Assembly (NCBI GenBank): GCA_023228145.1
Contig: JALOBU010000045.1
Coordinates: 324-6,776, forward strand
Reading direction: 5' to 3'
DNA length: 6,453 nucleotides
From: Bacteroidales bacterium
GTDB lineage: Bacteria > Bacteroidota > Bacteroidia > Bacteroidales > CAIWKO01
The notes under the pieces were generated by a model, which was given only the letters and a program-made list of their open reading frames with translations, had not been told where the DNA came from and ran no database searches. Shown here piece by piece: positions 1 through 6,453 of this stretch (position 1 is the stretch's first letter; the number at the start of each line of letters is the position of its first letter). A program made the translations under genes and the position numbers.

Positions 1-3000
1 CAAACAATCAAGTAATTACACGAACCCTGACTTCAAGTACAACTTATTATGGCCGGTGGGAATCGAGTTCCTGCGGCAATTCTGCTTGCAAAGGTGCTAC
101 GGTAACTGTAGATTTAACAGCACCCACGTATGATGGTTATTCAAATGTTGGCGGTTACACGTATTATGACGGAACAAATTACTGGGTAAAAGGTGGCAAT
201 AAACTTACTATTGACATTAAACATAGCGATAATGTTGATGTAAAAACACAATATTTAACATTTTGCCATGACAACTGTACTCCAAATGGATGTGGTGACG
301 CTCCCCATGAAATAAAATCATATAACACCGATGGCTCATTTACCGACTGGATGGCAAACGACTCGTATCTTAATATTACTGGTACCAGTATTGTTGCAGG
401 TGGCTGGGGCAACACCACTATTACCAACCGATGGACAACAGAAGTTTCTGCTTCCTGCCCTGACTGGGATTGGTATCCTTATACTTATTTACATGATTGG
501 TGCAGCAATGGTGTAGGATATACTGCTCTGGGTAAATGGATACGGGTGGATAATACAGCTCCGACACGTGATGTGGCATCCGTTAATGATGCCTGTTGGA
601 TAACCAATGGAACCAATGAATATACCATAACTATTGTTTCCACGGAACCTCGTAGCGGGTTCGGAGGCCCTTACGGCATGATGGCTCTGGTTAATTACTA
701 CTCAGGAGAAACAGATGCCGGAGGATATTTTGCATGGCATCCGAGTTCTTATGTCCATACCGAAAATCAAATGGCTTGTTCCGGAGGAGGATATGTTTCC
801 AAATCAAGTTCCTGGGGAGGCGCCAGAATAGATCTGGTAAGTGCAACCACATCGACGATCGGTAATCAACGGACTGTAACATTTACTGTTCGGCCTCATA
901 GTGATTATCTTGAATTGAATGGAACAAATAAAATTTGCATGTACACTTCCGACAATTGCTCCAATGAGGCCGGATGGACCGAATTTGCAACAAACTTCAC
1001 AAGTATTAGAGTTCCGGCCACACCAACAGGAGCCACAGAAATATGTACAGGGGGCTCTGCCACATTGACCCGTGGAAATGCTCCTCCGTCCGGTGTCACT
1101 TATTATTGGCAGACATCTTCAACAGGTGAAAGCACTACATTAGGTTCAGGAGAGACTTTAGTGGATTCCCCTGGCTCAACAACCACTTATTATGTGCGTC
1201 CTTATTCAAGTTCCGGATGCTGGGGTCAAGCAAGTGCTGGTGTTACTGTAACAGTTAGTGCCGATCCTACGGCTCCCAGTCTAAATGTAGCAACTCCGGC
1301 CAGCGGCAACACCGTTTGTGTTGGTGCAACAGTAAGTGCAACATTCAATGCAGGCAGTGGCGGAGTTGATTGCGGCGATGAATATCAATACACAAACGGC
1401 GGCAGCTGGAGTTCTTACACCCCCGGCACTGAAATTACTGCATCTACTACTGGTACCAATGTTATTCAGATACAAACCCGCAGGGTATGTTCCGGCAATG
1501 GTTGTGACGGAGCCGGTGGAACCTGGGCAACCAAAGCCCAGTGGACGGTAGTAGCCGACCCAGATGTATCAGCCTCAGGAGCAACCACAATTTGCAGCGG
1601 CTTAACTGCTGATTTAACTTCTTCTGGTTCAAACGGAACCGGTACCATGTCGTATCAGTGGCAGTATTATGATGGAGCCACATGGGTGAACACCGGTACT
1701 AACAGCAATGAATTAACCACTCAGGCATTGGCCGGAACAACTGATTTCAGATGCCAGTATAGCGCAACAGGATTAGGATGCACAACAGCCACCTCTAATA
1801 CAGTTACAGTAACCGTAAGTACTCCAGAGCCAGAAGGTTTACAATTGGGTGAGGACGATTATGTTTGGACAGGCGCCATTGATACTAAATGGGATGATGC
1901 CGACAACTGGATTTCATACAACGGGAGTACATTTAGCATCCCTGGTAATGTTCCTGCAGTTACGAACGATGTCTTTTTCACAACTTATGGGACTACTTGT
2001 GGAACTTCGACACCTGAGATATCGTCAGCCACCGGAAATTGCAAAGATATTACGATTGAATCGGGGCATGAACTTAAAATGTTGAGCGCTCAGATACTGA
2101 ATGTTCAGGGCAACTGGAAAAATAATGGCACATTTACAGCAGGAAACGGAACAGTAACATTTAACGGCGCTGCACAACAAACCGTATATGCCGGGACGAG
2201 TAATTTTCATAATTTAACAATAAACAACTCATCAGGCATTGAAATGACATCTGACCTTACCGTAGGCAATGTTCTGAATATGACTTTAGGCAATATTGAT
2301 GCAAAAACCAACGACAAGGTTCTTATTCTTGGTACTGCGACAGATAATCTGGGCACATTGGAATATACCAACGGCTACGTTTTAGGTAATATGAAACGCT
2401 GGTTTTCTAACACAACAAATTCCGATACTGCTTCAGGCCTGTTTCCCTTAGGTGTAGGCATCAACAACAGGCATTTGCTGGTTGAATATACAGATGCATC
2501 GAGCGGCGGTTCGCTGACTGCCTTTTTTAACGAAGCGTCTATGGGCTGGCCGGAGACGTGGATGGATATAGATAATGTTCCTATTATTCCTGCTGCAGGC
2601 GATTGTCCGGCATTTATAATTATGACATTGAGCGATGAGGGTTATTGGGACATAACACCCAGTACACCCAGTGACATGACTGGCGGAAAATATAATATTT
2701 CGCTGACCGGCGGAGGCATACAAACCATTAATAATCTTTGTAACTTAACAGCGCTGAAACGTGAAGGCGGTGGTGAATGGTACGAAGATGGAGATCATGT
2801 GCAGCCCACAGGTAGTACTTCAGCCCCTATTGTAAAAAGAGTAGGCGCTTCCGGTTGGAGCAACTGGGGCATGGGTGGTGGCGCATATAACCCGCTTCCA
2901 ATAAACCTTTTAAGCTTTAATGCGGCATGCCAAAACAGGGAAGTAACAATAAACTGGACAACAGCCACCGAAACCAATAACGATTATTTTACCATTGAAC

Positions 3001-3455
3001 GCAGCATAGATGCTCAGAAATGGAATGTGCTGACACAGATTGAAGGTGCCGGCAACAGCAATGCAATAAAGTATTACACAGTCCGTGATGATAATCCTTA
3101 TGACGGCATATCGTATTACCGCCTGAAGCAGACGGATTATAACGGACAGTATGAATATTTTAACCCTGTTTCAGTGCGTTGCGATTCAGAGGAATCTACA
3201 CCCATCATAAGTTATTATCCCAATCCTTTTACTTCGGAAGTAGTGATAGATATTCATAATCTGTCAGCCACCAAAGCATCCTTGGTAATTTACGACCTGC
3301 TGGGCAACAAGGTTTATGAAAATATCTTCAGTATGGTTGAGGAAATCAATAAAAAATTTACCATAGACCTTAACAGATTGCCTGTAGGGGTTTATATAGC
3401 AAGTTTTGTTACTGACGAATACAGCATTGTCAGCAGGATAGTTAAGCAGTTTTAA
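1..3455 (+). CDS. T9SS type A sorting domain-containing secreted multi-domain protein (5' partial)
   Basis: The reading frame is open from base 3 to the TAA at 3453-3455 (1150 codons visible). The ATG at 351 is internal, because homologous Ig-like sequence continues upstream of it, so the true start is off the left edge. Visible domains, counting codon 1 at base 3: end of an Ig-like domain (1-36, ending VTV); two tandem Cys-containing modules (37-182 and 183 to about 336), each opening with DxTAP and closing around DxCSNxxG; an Ig-like domain (about 339-419); a Cys-containing linker domain (424-518); another Ig-like domain (519-605); a beta-rich region beginning VWTG with a DNW motif (about 617-960); a fibronectin-like domain starting PLPINLLSF (964-1060); and a C-terminal sorting domain with YPNPF at 1072-1076, an IYDLLGNKVYE strand and a GVYIASF strand near the end. 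In Bacteroidota this tail directs export across the outer membrane by T9SS and is usually cleaved. Role is unknown; an adhesin or matrix-like surface protein is my inference. No catalytic domain was recognised. GC content is visibly higher than in the genes to its right. Confidence 0.93.
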   Translation, partial: NNQVITRTLTSSTTYYGRWESSSCGNSACKGATVTVDLTAPTYDGYSNVGGYTYYDGTNYWVKGGNKLTIDIKHSDNVDVKTQYLTFCHDNCTPNGCGDAPHEIKSYNTDGSFTDWMANDSYLNITGTSIVAGGWGNTTITNRWTTEVSASCPDWDWYPYTYLHDWCSNGVGYTALGKWIRVDNTAPTRDVASVNDACWITNGTNEYTITIVSTEPRSGFGGPYGMMALVNYYSGETDAGGYFAWHPSSYVHTENQMACSGGGYVSKSSSWGGARIDLVSATTSTIGNQRTVTFTVRPHSDYLELNGTNKICMYTSDNCSNEAGWTEFATNFTSIRVPATPTGATEICTGGSATLTRGNAPPSGVTYYWQTSSTGESTTLGSGETLVDSPGSTTTYYVRPYSSSGCWGQASAGVTVTVSADPTAPSLNVATPASGNTVCVGATVSATFNAGSGGVDCGDEYQYTNGGSWSSYTPGTEITASTTGTNVIQIQTRRVCSGNGCDGAGGTWATKAQWTVVADPDVSASGATTICSGLTADLTSSGSNGTGTMSYQWQYYDGATWVNTGTNSNELTTQALAGTTDFRCQYSATGLGCTTATSNTVTVTVSTPEPEGLQLGEDDYVWTGAIDTKWDDADNWISYNGSTFSIPGNVPAVTNDVFFTTYGTTCGTSTPEISSATGNCKDITIESGHELKMLSAQILNVQGNWKNNGTFTAGNGTVTFNGAAQQTVYAGTSNFHNLTINNSSGIEMTSDLTVGNVLNMTLGNIDAKTNDKVLILGTATDNLGTLEYTNGYVLGNMKRWFSNTTNSDTASGLFPLGVGINNRHLLVEYTDASSGGSLTAFFNEASMGWPETWMDIDNVPIIPAAGDCPAFIIMTLSDEGYWDITPSTPSDMTGGKYNISLTGGGIQTINNLCNLTALKREGGGEWYEDGDHVQPTGSTSAPIVKRVGASGWSNWGMGGGAYNPLPINLLSFNAACQNREVTINWTTATETNNDYFTIERSIDAQKWNVLTQIEGAGNSNAIKYYTVRDDNPYDGISYYRLKQTDYNGQYEYFNPVSVRCDSEESTPIISYYPNPFTSEVVIDIHNLSATKASLVIYDLLGNKVYENIFSMVEEINKKFTIDLNRLPVGVYIASFVTDEYSIVSRIVKQF

Positions 3456-3530
3456 TGTTATAAAAACTTTTGGCAGTTATATTAAAGTAAAAAAATCTGA
3501 CCACATTATAGTTTTTAACACCCTATTAAA

Positions 3531-3547
3531 GGGCATCTCTAATAACC
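3531..3547 (+). repeat. Diverged second copy of the hairpin element's 5' arm
   Basis: GGGCATCTCTAATAACC matches the element's 5' terminus GGGCGCCTCTAAAAACA at 13 of 17 positions and starts 23 bases before it. Similarity stops after this arm, so it is not a simple tandem duplication of 23 bases. Read as RNA, bases 3531-3546 can also pair with the element's 3' arm (3662-3677) at 15 of 16 positions, counting two G-U pairs, with a single U-U mismatch. It may be the remnant of a second element copy, or an alternative pairing partner; the sequence alone does not decide. Confidence 0.5.
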
Positions 3548-3553
3548 ATGATC

Positions 3554-3677
3554 GGGCGCCTCTAAAAACAAAAAAGTTCGAGGCAGTCGAAGTTCTGAAA
3601 ACCGCAGTGTACTGATCGTACATGAGGATTTGAAGAACGAAGACGAACGAAGAAATTTGAAGTTTTTAGAGGTGTCC
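3554..3677 (+). repeat. 124-base imperfect hairpin element with inverted terminal arms (candidate dispersed repeat or structured RNA)
   Basis: The ends GGGCGCCTCTAAAAAC (3554-3569) and GTTTTTAGAGGTGTCC (3662-3677) are inverted repeats at 14 of 16 positions. Both mismatches become G-U pairs when transcribed rightward, giving a continuous 16-pair RNA stem; leftward they would be A-C mismatches, hence the + assignment. Further nested pairing is visible: GTTC 3576-3579 with GAAC 3645-3648, GTC 3586-3588 with GAC 3642-3644, GTTCT 3592-3596 with AGAAC 3634-3638, parts of AAAACC 3598-3603 with GGATTT 3626-3631, and an apical GTGTAC 3607-3612 with GTACAT 3618-3623 closing a TGATC loop. The 3' half contains GAACGAAG twice (3635-3642 and 3645-3652). 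No open reading frame, transposase or clear target-site duplication is seen. The design resembles small non-autonomous mobile repeats or dispersed intergenic hairpin repeats. Copy number is unknown from this window, so family status is inference. Confidence 0.6.
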
Positions 3678-3792
3678 TAAAACTTATAATTTCCATAGTA
3701 TAATTAATTATGAATCATTTTCATTTAATAGCTGCAGTTAAACATGGCATTGGATTAATTTATATTATATAATCCCAAGTTTTTATAATAAA

Positions 3793-3824
3793 TTGTATTT
3801 TAATTTTAATTCTTATTAAATTTG
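3793..3824 (+). promoter_or_regulatory. Putative Bacteroidota-type promoter for the radical SAM gene
   Basis: TAAATTTG at 3817-3824 fits the Bacteroidota -7 consensus TAnnTTTG exactly. A TTG at 3793-3795, 21 bases upstream, is a partial match to the -33 TTTG element. Transcription would begin near 3830, leaving a leader of about 55 bases before the ATG at 3886. The surroundings are so AT-rich that a chance match is possible. No purine-rich ribosome binding site is visible before the ATG, which is common in this phylum. Confidence 0.45.
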
Positions 3825-3885
3825 TTGCAGATCAAATATAATTCGACTTAACAGAATTCAAACTTTTGATATTAGTTATAATTCA

Positions 3886-4926
3886 ATGATCCCAACAGAG
3901 TCTTACAGACAGAGAATTACATGGATAATAAATCAGCAATGTAATTTCCATTGCGAATACTGCACACAATGGCATAACAATGCGGAAGTATTAAAACCCA
4001 TTGACATAAATAGGCTTTACCAGGGAATTAGCAGTTTAAAAGGCGACTGGCAATTTCATATTACGGGTGGGGAACCATTTCTTGAAAAGAATTTTATTAA
4101 CATTTGTCAGGAAATCACACAAAAACATTTTTTATCATTAGCAACAAACCTGTCCACAAAAAATGTTTTCGATTTTGCTGATAAAATTGACCCTGGGAAA
4201 GTGGTGTTTATACTGACAGCAGTGCACATTACAGAACGAGAGAAGAATGATAAAGACCTTGGAAAGTTTATTGAAAAGATTGTAGGCCTTCAAAATAATG
4301 GTTTTAATATCGTAGCATATTATGTGGCGCACCCTTCTTTATTTAGCAGAATAAAATCTGATATAGAATATATTAAGTCTAAAGGTGTGCAAAAAATATG
4401 GATTAAGGTTTTTAATGGCTGGTATGAAAAAAAAATGTATCCTGACGCTTTTACACAGGAACAGAAATTTTTTTTAGAAAGCATGGAGGCAGATTATCTT
4501 GAAATTGAAATTCTGAACAGGCCTCATAAGTATCATGGACAACTTTGTCTTACTGGTCAACGACACTTTCTGATGGATAGGAATGGTAACCTTAAAAGAT
4601 GTCATAGTACTTTAAAGAGCTATGGTAATTTTTTTCATAAATCAATATGGATTGATGATAAGCCTAGTCCTTGTCCGAAGAAAAAGTGTTTTGCCTGCCC
4701 ATATGAAGGTATTGAAAACATACTTACTGGGAGAGGAAACTTTTTCACCGTTATGAAAGAGGATATCATTGAACAGTCATTATTATTTAAAAGGGATGGC
4801 TTTATGAAAAGATCTCAACAAATTTTAGTTGATATGTATCATTCTTTAAGTGGACCTCAAATTAATGAAAAAACCTCTGGAGGCCATAAATCACAAAATC
4901 AGCATCTCGTCTCAGATAAAACATAA
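3886..4926 (+). CDS. Radical SAM protein with C-terminal auxiliary Fe-S (SPASM/twitch-like) cysteines
   Basis: This 346-residue protein has the canonical radical SAM cluster motif CxxxCxxC at C19, C23 and C26, followed by the SAM-binding GGEP motif at residues 61-64 after a short beta strand (WQFHITGGEP). Such enzymes use a [4Fe-4S] cluster to cleave S-adenosylmethionine and generate a 5'-deoxyadenosyl radical. The C-terminal third has five more cysteines: C221, C239 (after FLMDRNGNLKRC), C263, C268 and C271, the last two in a KCFACPYE segment. That spacing is typical of auxiliary Fe-S domains in the SPASM/twitch group, found in peptide maturases, sulfatase-activating enzymes and sugar or cofactor tailoring enzymes. 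The substrate cannot be told. The last 30 or so residues are hydrophilic and look disordered. The ATG at 3886 places the cluster motif at the usual distance from the N terminus. The gene stands alone on its strand, preceded by a 430-base gap and facing a second radical SAM gene 23 bases away. It is clearly AT-richer than the gene to its left. Confidence 0.92.
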   Translation: MIPTESYRQRITWIINQQCNFHCEYCTQWHNNAEVLKPIDINRLYQGISSLKGDWQFHITGGEPFLEKNFINICQEITQKHFLSLATNLSTKNVFDFADKIDPGKVVFILTAVHITEREKNDKDLGKFIEKIVGLQNNGFNIVAYYVAHPSLFSRIKSDIEYIKSKGVQKIWIKVFNGWYEKKMYPDAFTQEQKFFLESMEADYLEIEILNRPHKYHGQLCLTGQRHFLMDRNGNLKRCHSTLKSYGNFFHKSIWIDDKPSPCPKKKCFACPYEGIENILTGRGNFFTVMKEDIIEQSLLFKRDGFMKRSQQILVDMYHSLSGPQINEKTSGGHKSQNQHLVSDKT

Positions 4927-4930
4927 AGAG

Positions 4931-4948
4931 CCCCCTTATTAAAGAGGG
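4931..4948. terminator. Possible bidirectional terminator between convergent genes
   Basis: CCCCCTT (4931-4937) and AAGAGGG (4942-4948) form a seven-position stem with one C-A mismatch and an ATTA loop. It fills most of the 23-base gap between the two convergent stop codons. Flanking U-rich tracts are short on both strands (ATTAATTT to the right; CTCTTTATG leftward), so any termination would be weak. The position supports the call more than the structure does. Confidence 0.4.
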
Positions 4949-4949
4949 A

Positions 4950-6419
4950 TTAATTTGAATTAGGGTAGTTTTTCATCAGTTTGTCATAAATTCGAAACAA
5001 TTTTCCTGAATATTTATTTAAAGTCAGTTTTAAATGTTCCTTGGACGTAAAAATTGTGTTTTCCAGTTTTCTTTTACGCATTAGGACTTCTGCCTTGTCA
5101 AAGTCGGGGGTTTCGATCCAAACCTTACTTGCAGTTGAGAATAAACTTATTTCCGAAGTATTCGAAAATAAATCTTCAGGTAGGTAACCTTCCTGCACAC
5201 ATTTTTTAAACAATTTAGTGTTAGGGTATGGCTGGGCTATAAATGAATAGAATTTTATTTCCGGATAAATCTTTTTGATACGGGAATAAAATCTTAATGC
5301 ATCAGAAAATCTTTCTTTGGTTTCTCCCGGATATCCGTTAATAGTAAAGATGTATGCCCTGATTTGATACTTTTTAAAAAGTCCGATTACTTCAAGCACA
5401 TTATCAAGCTTGAGTTTCTTTCCCATTAAATCAAGCATTTCAGGGTTGCCGTGTTCCAATGCAATACAAATATCCCCGCAATTTGACTCTTTAAAAAGCT
5501 TTATAAGTTTTTCATTAAGGGTTTCAACTCTGAGACCGTTCGATGCCTGCCATGACAGGTATTGTTTCTTTTTGTTAATCTCTATGATACCATTTAATAT
5601 CTCTTCTACCCTACCAGTATCTATGGTAAAATTGTCATCTTCAATTTCGAGGTTATTTACTTTATAATTATCTACCAGTTGATTAATTTCCTCTAAAACT
5701 CTCTGTGCCGAATATGGCCTCCATTTATATCCGCAAACATAATGGACTGAACAAAATTCACAGTCATAAGGGCATCCTCTTGATGTAATAATACTTGCGC
5801 TTCTTCTTTTTATATTGGCATCATTTCTTGGGGAATTATAAAGGTAGCTGTTAAAATCAATAAGTTCTCTGGCAGGCAAGGGAAAGATATCTATGTTTTT
5901 GGTAAAATAACTGGTTGCGTTTTTCAGGTCCGAATTCATATTTATTATCCAGGACGGCAATTCATGAGTTTGTTTTTGGAGGTAATCTATCAGGTGAAGC
6001 ATGGGTTCTTCACCTTCGCCTAAAATAACAAAATCGGCTTTTGATGTAATAGCTAATTCGGGCTGAGTGCTTGGATAAACTCCTCCCAAAACAATGGGGA
6101 TATTGCTGAATTTTATCTTTATTTTTTCGATAAGATTGTGTGCAATTTTTGCTAGATGCGAAAATGGAACGGAAATCCCTATTACCTCGACATCTTTTTC
6201 AATTTTTTCTATTATTTCTTCATCACTGAGCCCTACACGTAAATAGTTTTCTGTTTTAATAATCTTACTTATTCCTTCACCAAAAGCATCAATTACCAAT
6301 ACTTCATGATGATGCATTCTCAGAAAAGATGCGATCTGAAGTATTCCAAGGCAATGGGACATTTTTATATCTTTCTTGTCTTCAAATAAAAAAGGTATAT
6401 TTATTACCAATACTTTCAT
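4950..6419 (-). CDS. B12-binding-domain radical SAM protein (BchE-like superfamily, COG1032 type)
   Basis: From the ATG at 6417-6419 this is a 489-residue protein starting MKVLVINIPF, the usual first beta strand of the family's cobalamin-binding domain. An alternative TTG start at 6426-6428 adds only three residues. The frame stays open to the right edge, so a longer form cannot be excluded, but the domain begins naturally at this ATG. The N-terminal B12-binding Rossmann-like domain (about 1-150) shows LGGVYPS (LGG at 111-113) and GEGEEP at 134-139. The radical SAM core carries RGCPYDCEFC with C216, C220 and C223, then EDDNF, an ALEHGNPEMLDLMGKK segment and GYPGET, all characteristic of this class. 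Members catalyse radical methylations, cyclisations or ring contractions in hopanoid, chlorophyll, antibiotic and lipid tailoring pathways. The specific reaction is not inferable. The DxHxxG cobalamin motif is replaced by DAFGEG (residues 44-49), with Phe in place of His. The gene faces the other radical SAM gene. Its promoter and any operon partners lie beyond the right edge. Confidence 0.93.
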   Translation of the reverse strand: MKVLVINIPFLFEDKKDIKMSHCLGILQIASFLRMHHHEVLVIDAFGEGISKIIKTENYLRVGLSDEEIIEKIEKDVEVIGISVPFSHLAKIAHNLIEKIKIKFSNIPIVLGGVYPSTQPELAITSKADFVILGEGEEPMLHLIDYLQKQTHELPSWIINMNSDLKNATSYFTKNIDIFPLPARELIDFNSYLYNSPRNDANIKRRSASIITSRGCPYDCEFCSVHYVCGYKWRPYSAQRVLEEINQLVDNYKVNNLEIEDDNFTIDTGRVEEILNGIIEINKKKQYLSWQASNGLRVETLNEKLIKLFKESNCGDICIALEHGNPEMLDLMGKKLKLDNVLEVIGLFKKYQIRAYIFTINGYPGETKERFSDALRFYSRIKKIYPEIKFYSFIAQPYPNTKLFKKCVQEGYLPEDLFSNTSEISLFSTASKVWIETPDFDKAEVLMRKRKLENTIFTSKEHLKLTLNKYSGKLFRIYDKLMKNYPNSN

Positions 6420-6453
6420 GAATTTCAATAATAGGTGTTCAATACCAGCAACA

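Larger units (their letters stand above)
3456..3885. other. 430-base gene-free gap between the secreted protein and the radical SAM gene
   Basis: No credible protein gene is visible on either strand. The left part (3456-3530) is AT-rich, with only a weak CCCT/AGGG hairpin at 3521-3533 and no clear terminator for the upstream gene. The middle (3531-3677) carries the duplicated arm and the long hairpin element listed separately, and is richer in G and C than its surroundings. The right part (3678-3885) is very AT-rich, consistent with a promoter and leader region for the gene at 3886. A 20-codon frame at 3710-3772 is present but not supported. Confidence 0.8.

Noticed and set aside
351..353. 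ATG at 351 as the start of the secreted protein
   Set aside because: The frame is open upstream to the window edge and encodes an Ig-like ending (VTV) and the first part of a repeated module, so this Met is internal.
179..2977. Several frames of 60-91 codons on the minus strand and in other frames across the secreted-protein gene
   Set aside because: They overlap a gene with clear domain content and show no recognisable protein features, so they are antisense or out-of-frame shadows. The same holds for small frames inside both radical SAM genes.
3461..3517. Inverted TAAAAAC (3461-3467) and GTTTTTA (3511-3517), considered a decayed element copy or terminator stem
   Set aside because: Only seven AT-dominated bases match, separated by 43 bases, with no extension into the element's GC-rich ends.
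3521..3533. CCCT/AGGG hairpin as the terminator of the secreted-protein gene
   Set aside because: A four-pair stem with no following U tract is too weak.
3554..3677. Integron attC site reading of the hairpin element
   Set aside because: The length fits, but the ends do not match the RYYYAAC and GTTRRRY core boxes, and there is no integrase or cassette array.
3548..3683. Target-site duplication flanking the hairpin element
   Set aside because: The flanks (ATGATC on the left, TAAAAC on the right) share no direct repeat, so insertion by a duplicating transposase is not shown.
3710..3772. A 20-codon frame (MNHFHLIAAVKHGIGLIYII) upstream of the radical SAM gene, considered as a peptide substrate
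   Set aside because: It is very short, has no ribosome binding site, no leader/core organisation, and lies upstream of the likely promoter of the enzyme gene. Frames this size are expected by chance.

Overview
The window reads as chromosomal DNA from a member of the Bacteroidota, probably an environmental or uncultured lineage. Three things point there. The large left-hand protein ends in a type IX secretion (T9SS) type A sorting domain, a system essentially confined to this phylum. A TAnnTTTG-type -7 box precedes the second gene. None of the starts has a convincing Shine-Dalgarno site. I cannot place it more finely from sequence alone.

Layout, left to right. Bases 1-3455 (+) are the 3' part of a large secreted, cysteine-containing, multi-domain surface or extracellular protein whose beginning lies off the left edge. 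It has Ig-like repeats, two tandem copies of a module of about 150 residues, a beta-rich middle, a fibronectin-like domain and the T9SS tail. Bases 3456-3885 are a 430-base gene-free gap. It holds a 124-base imperfect hairpin element (3554-3677) with near-perfect inverted ends, a second copy of its 5' arm just upstream (3531-3547), and a likely promoter for the next gene. Bases 3886-4926 (+) encode a radical SAM enzyme with a C-terminal auxiliary Fe-S (SPASM/twitch-like) cysteine set. A 23-base convergent gap with a small imperfect hairpin follows. Bases 4950-6419 (-) encode a B12-binding-domain radical SAM protein of the BchE-like superfamily (COG1032 type).

How the genes may work together. 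Nothing ties the secreted protein to the two radical SAM enzymes: they are separated by the repeat-bearing gap, and base composition changes from moderate GC to AT-rich at the boundary. The two radical SAM genes converge, so they are not one operon, although both look like tailoring enzymes of unknown substrate. The left and right ends of the window could belong to different gene neighbourhoods. The most unusual non-coding signal is the hairpin element. Its terminal arms are complementary in RNA through two G-U pairs, so it could be a mobile or dispersed repeat or a structured RNA. I do not claim a new system, only that this element deserves a genome-wide search.
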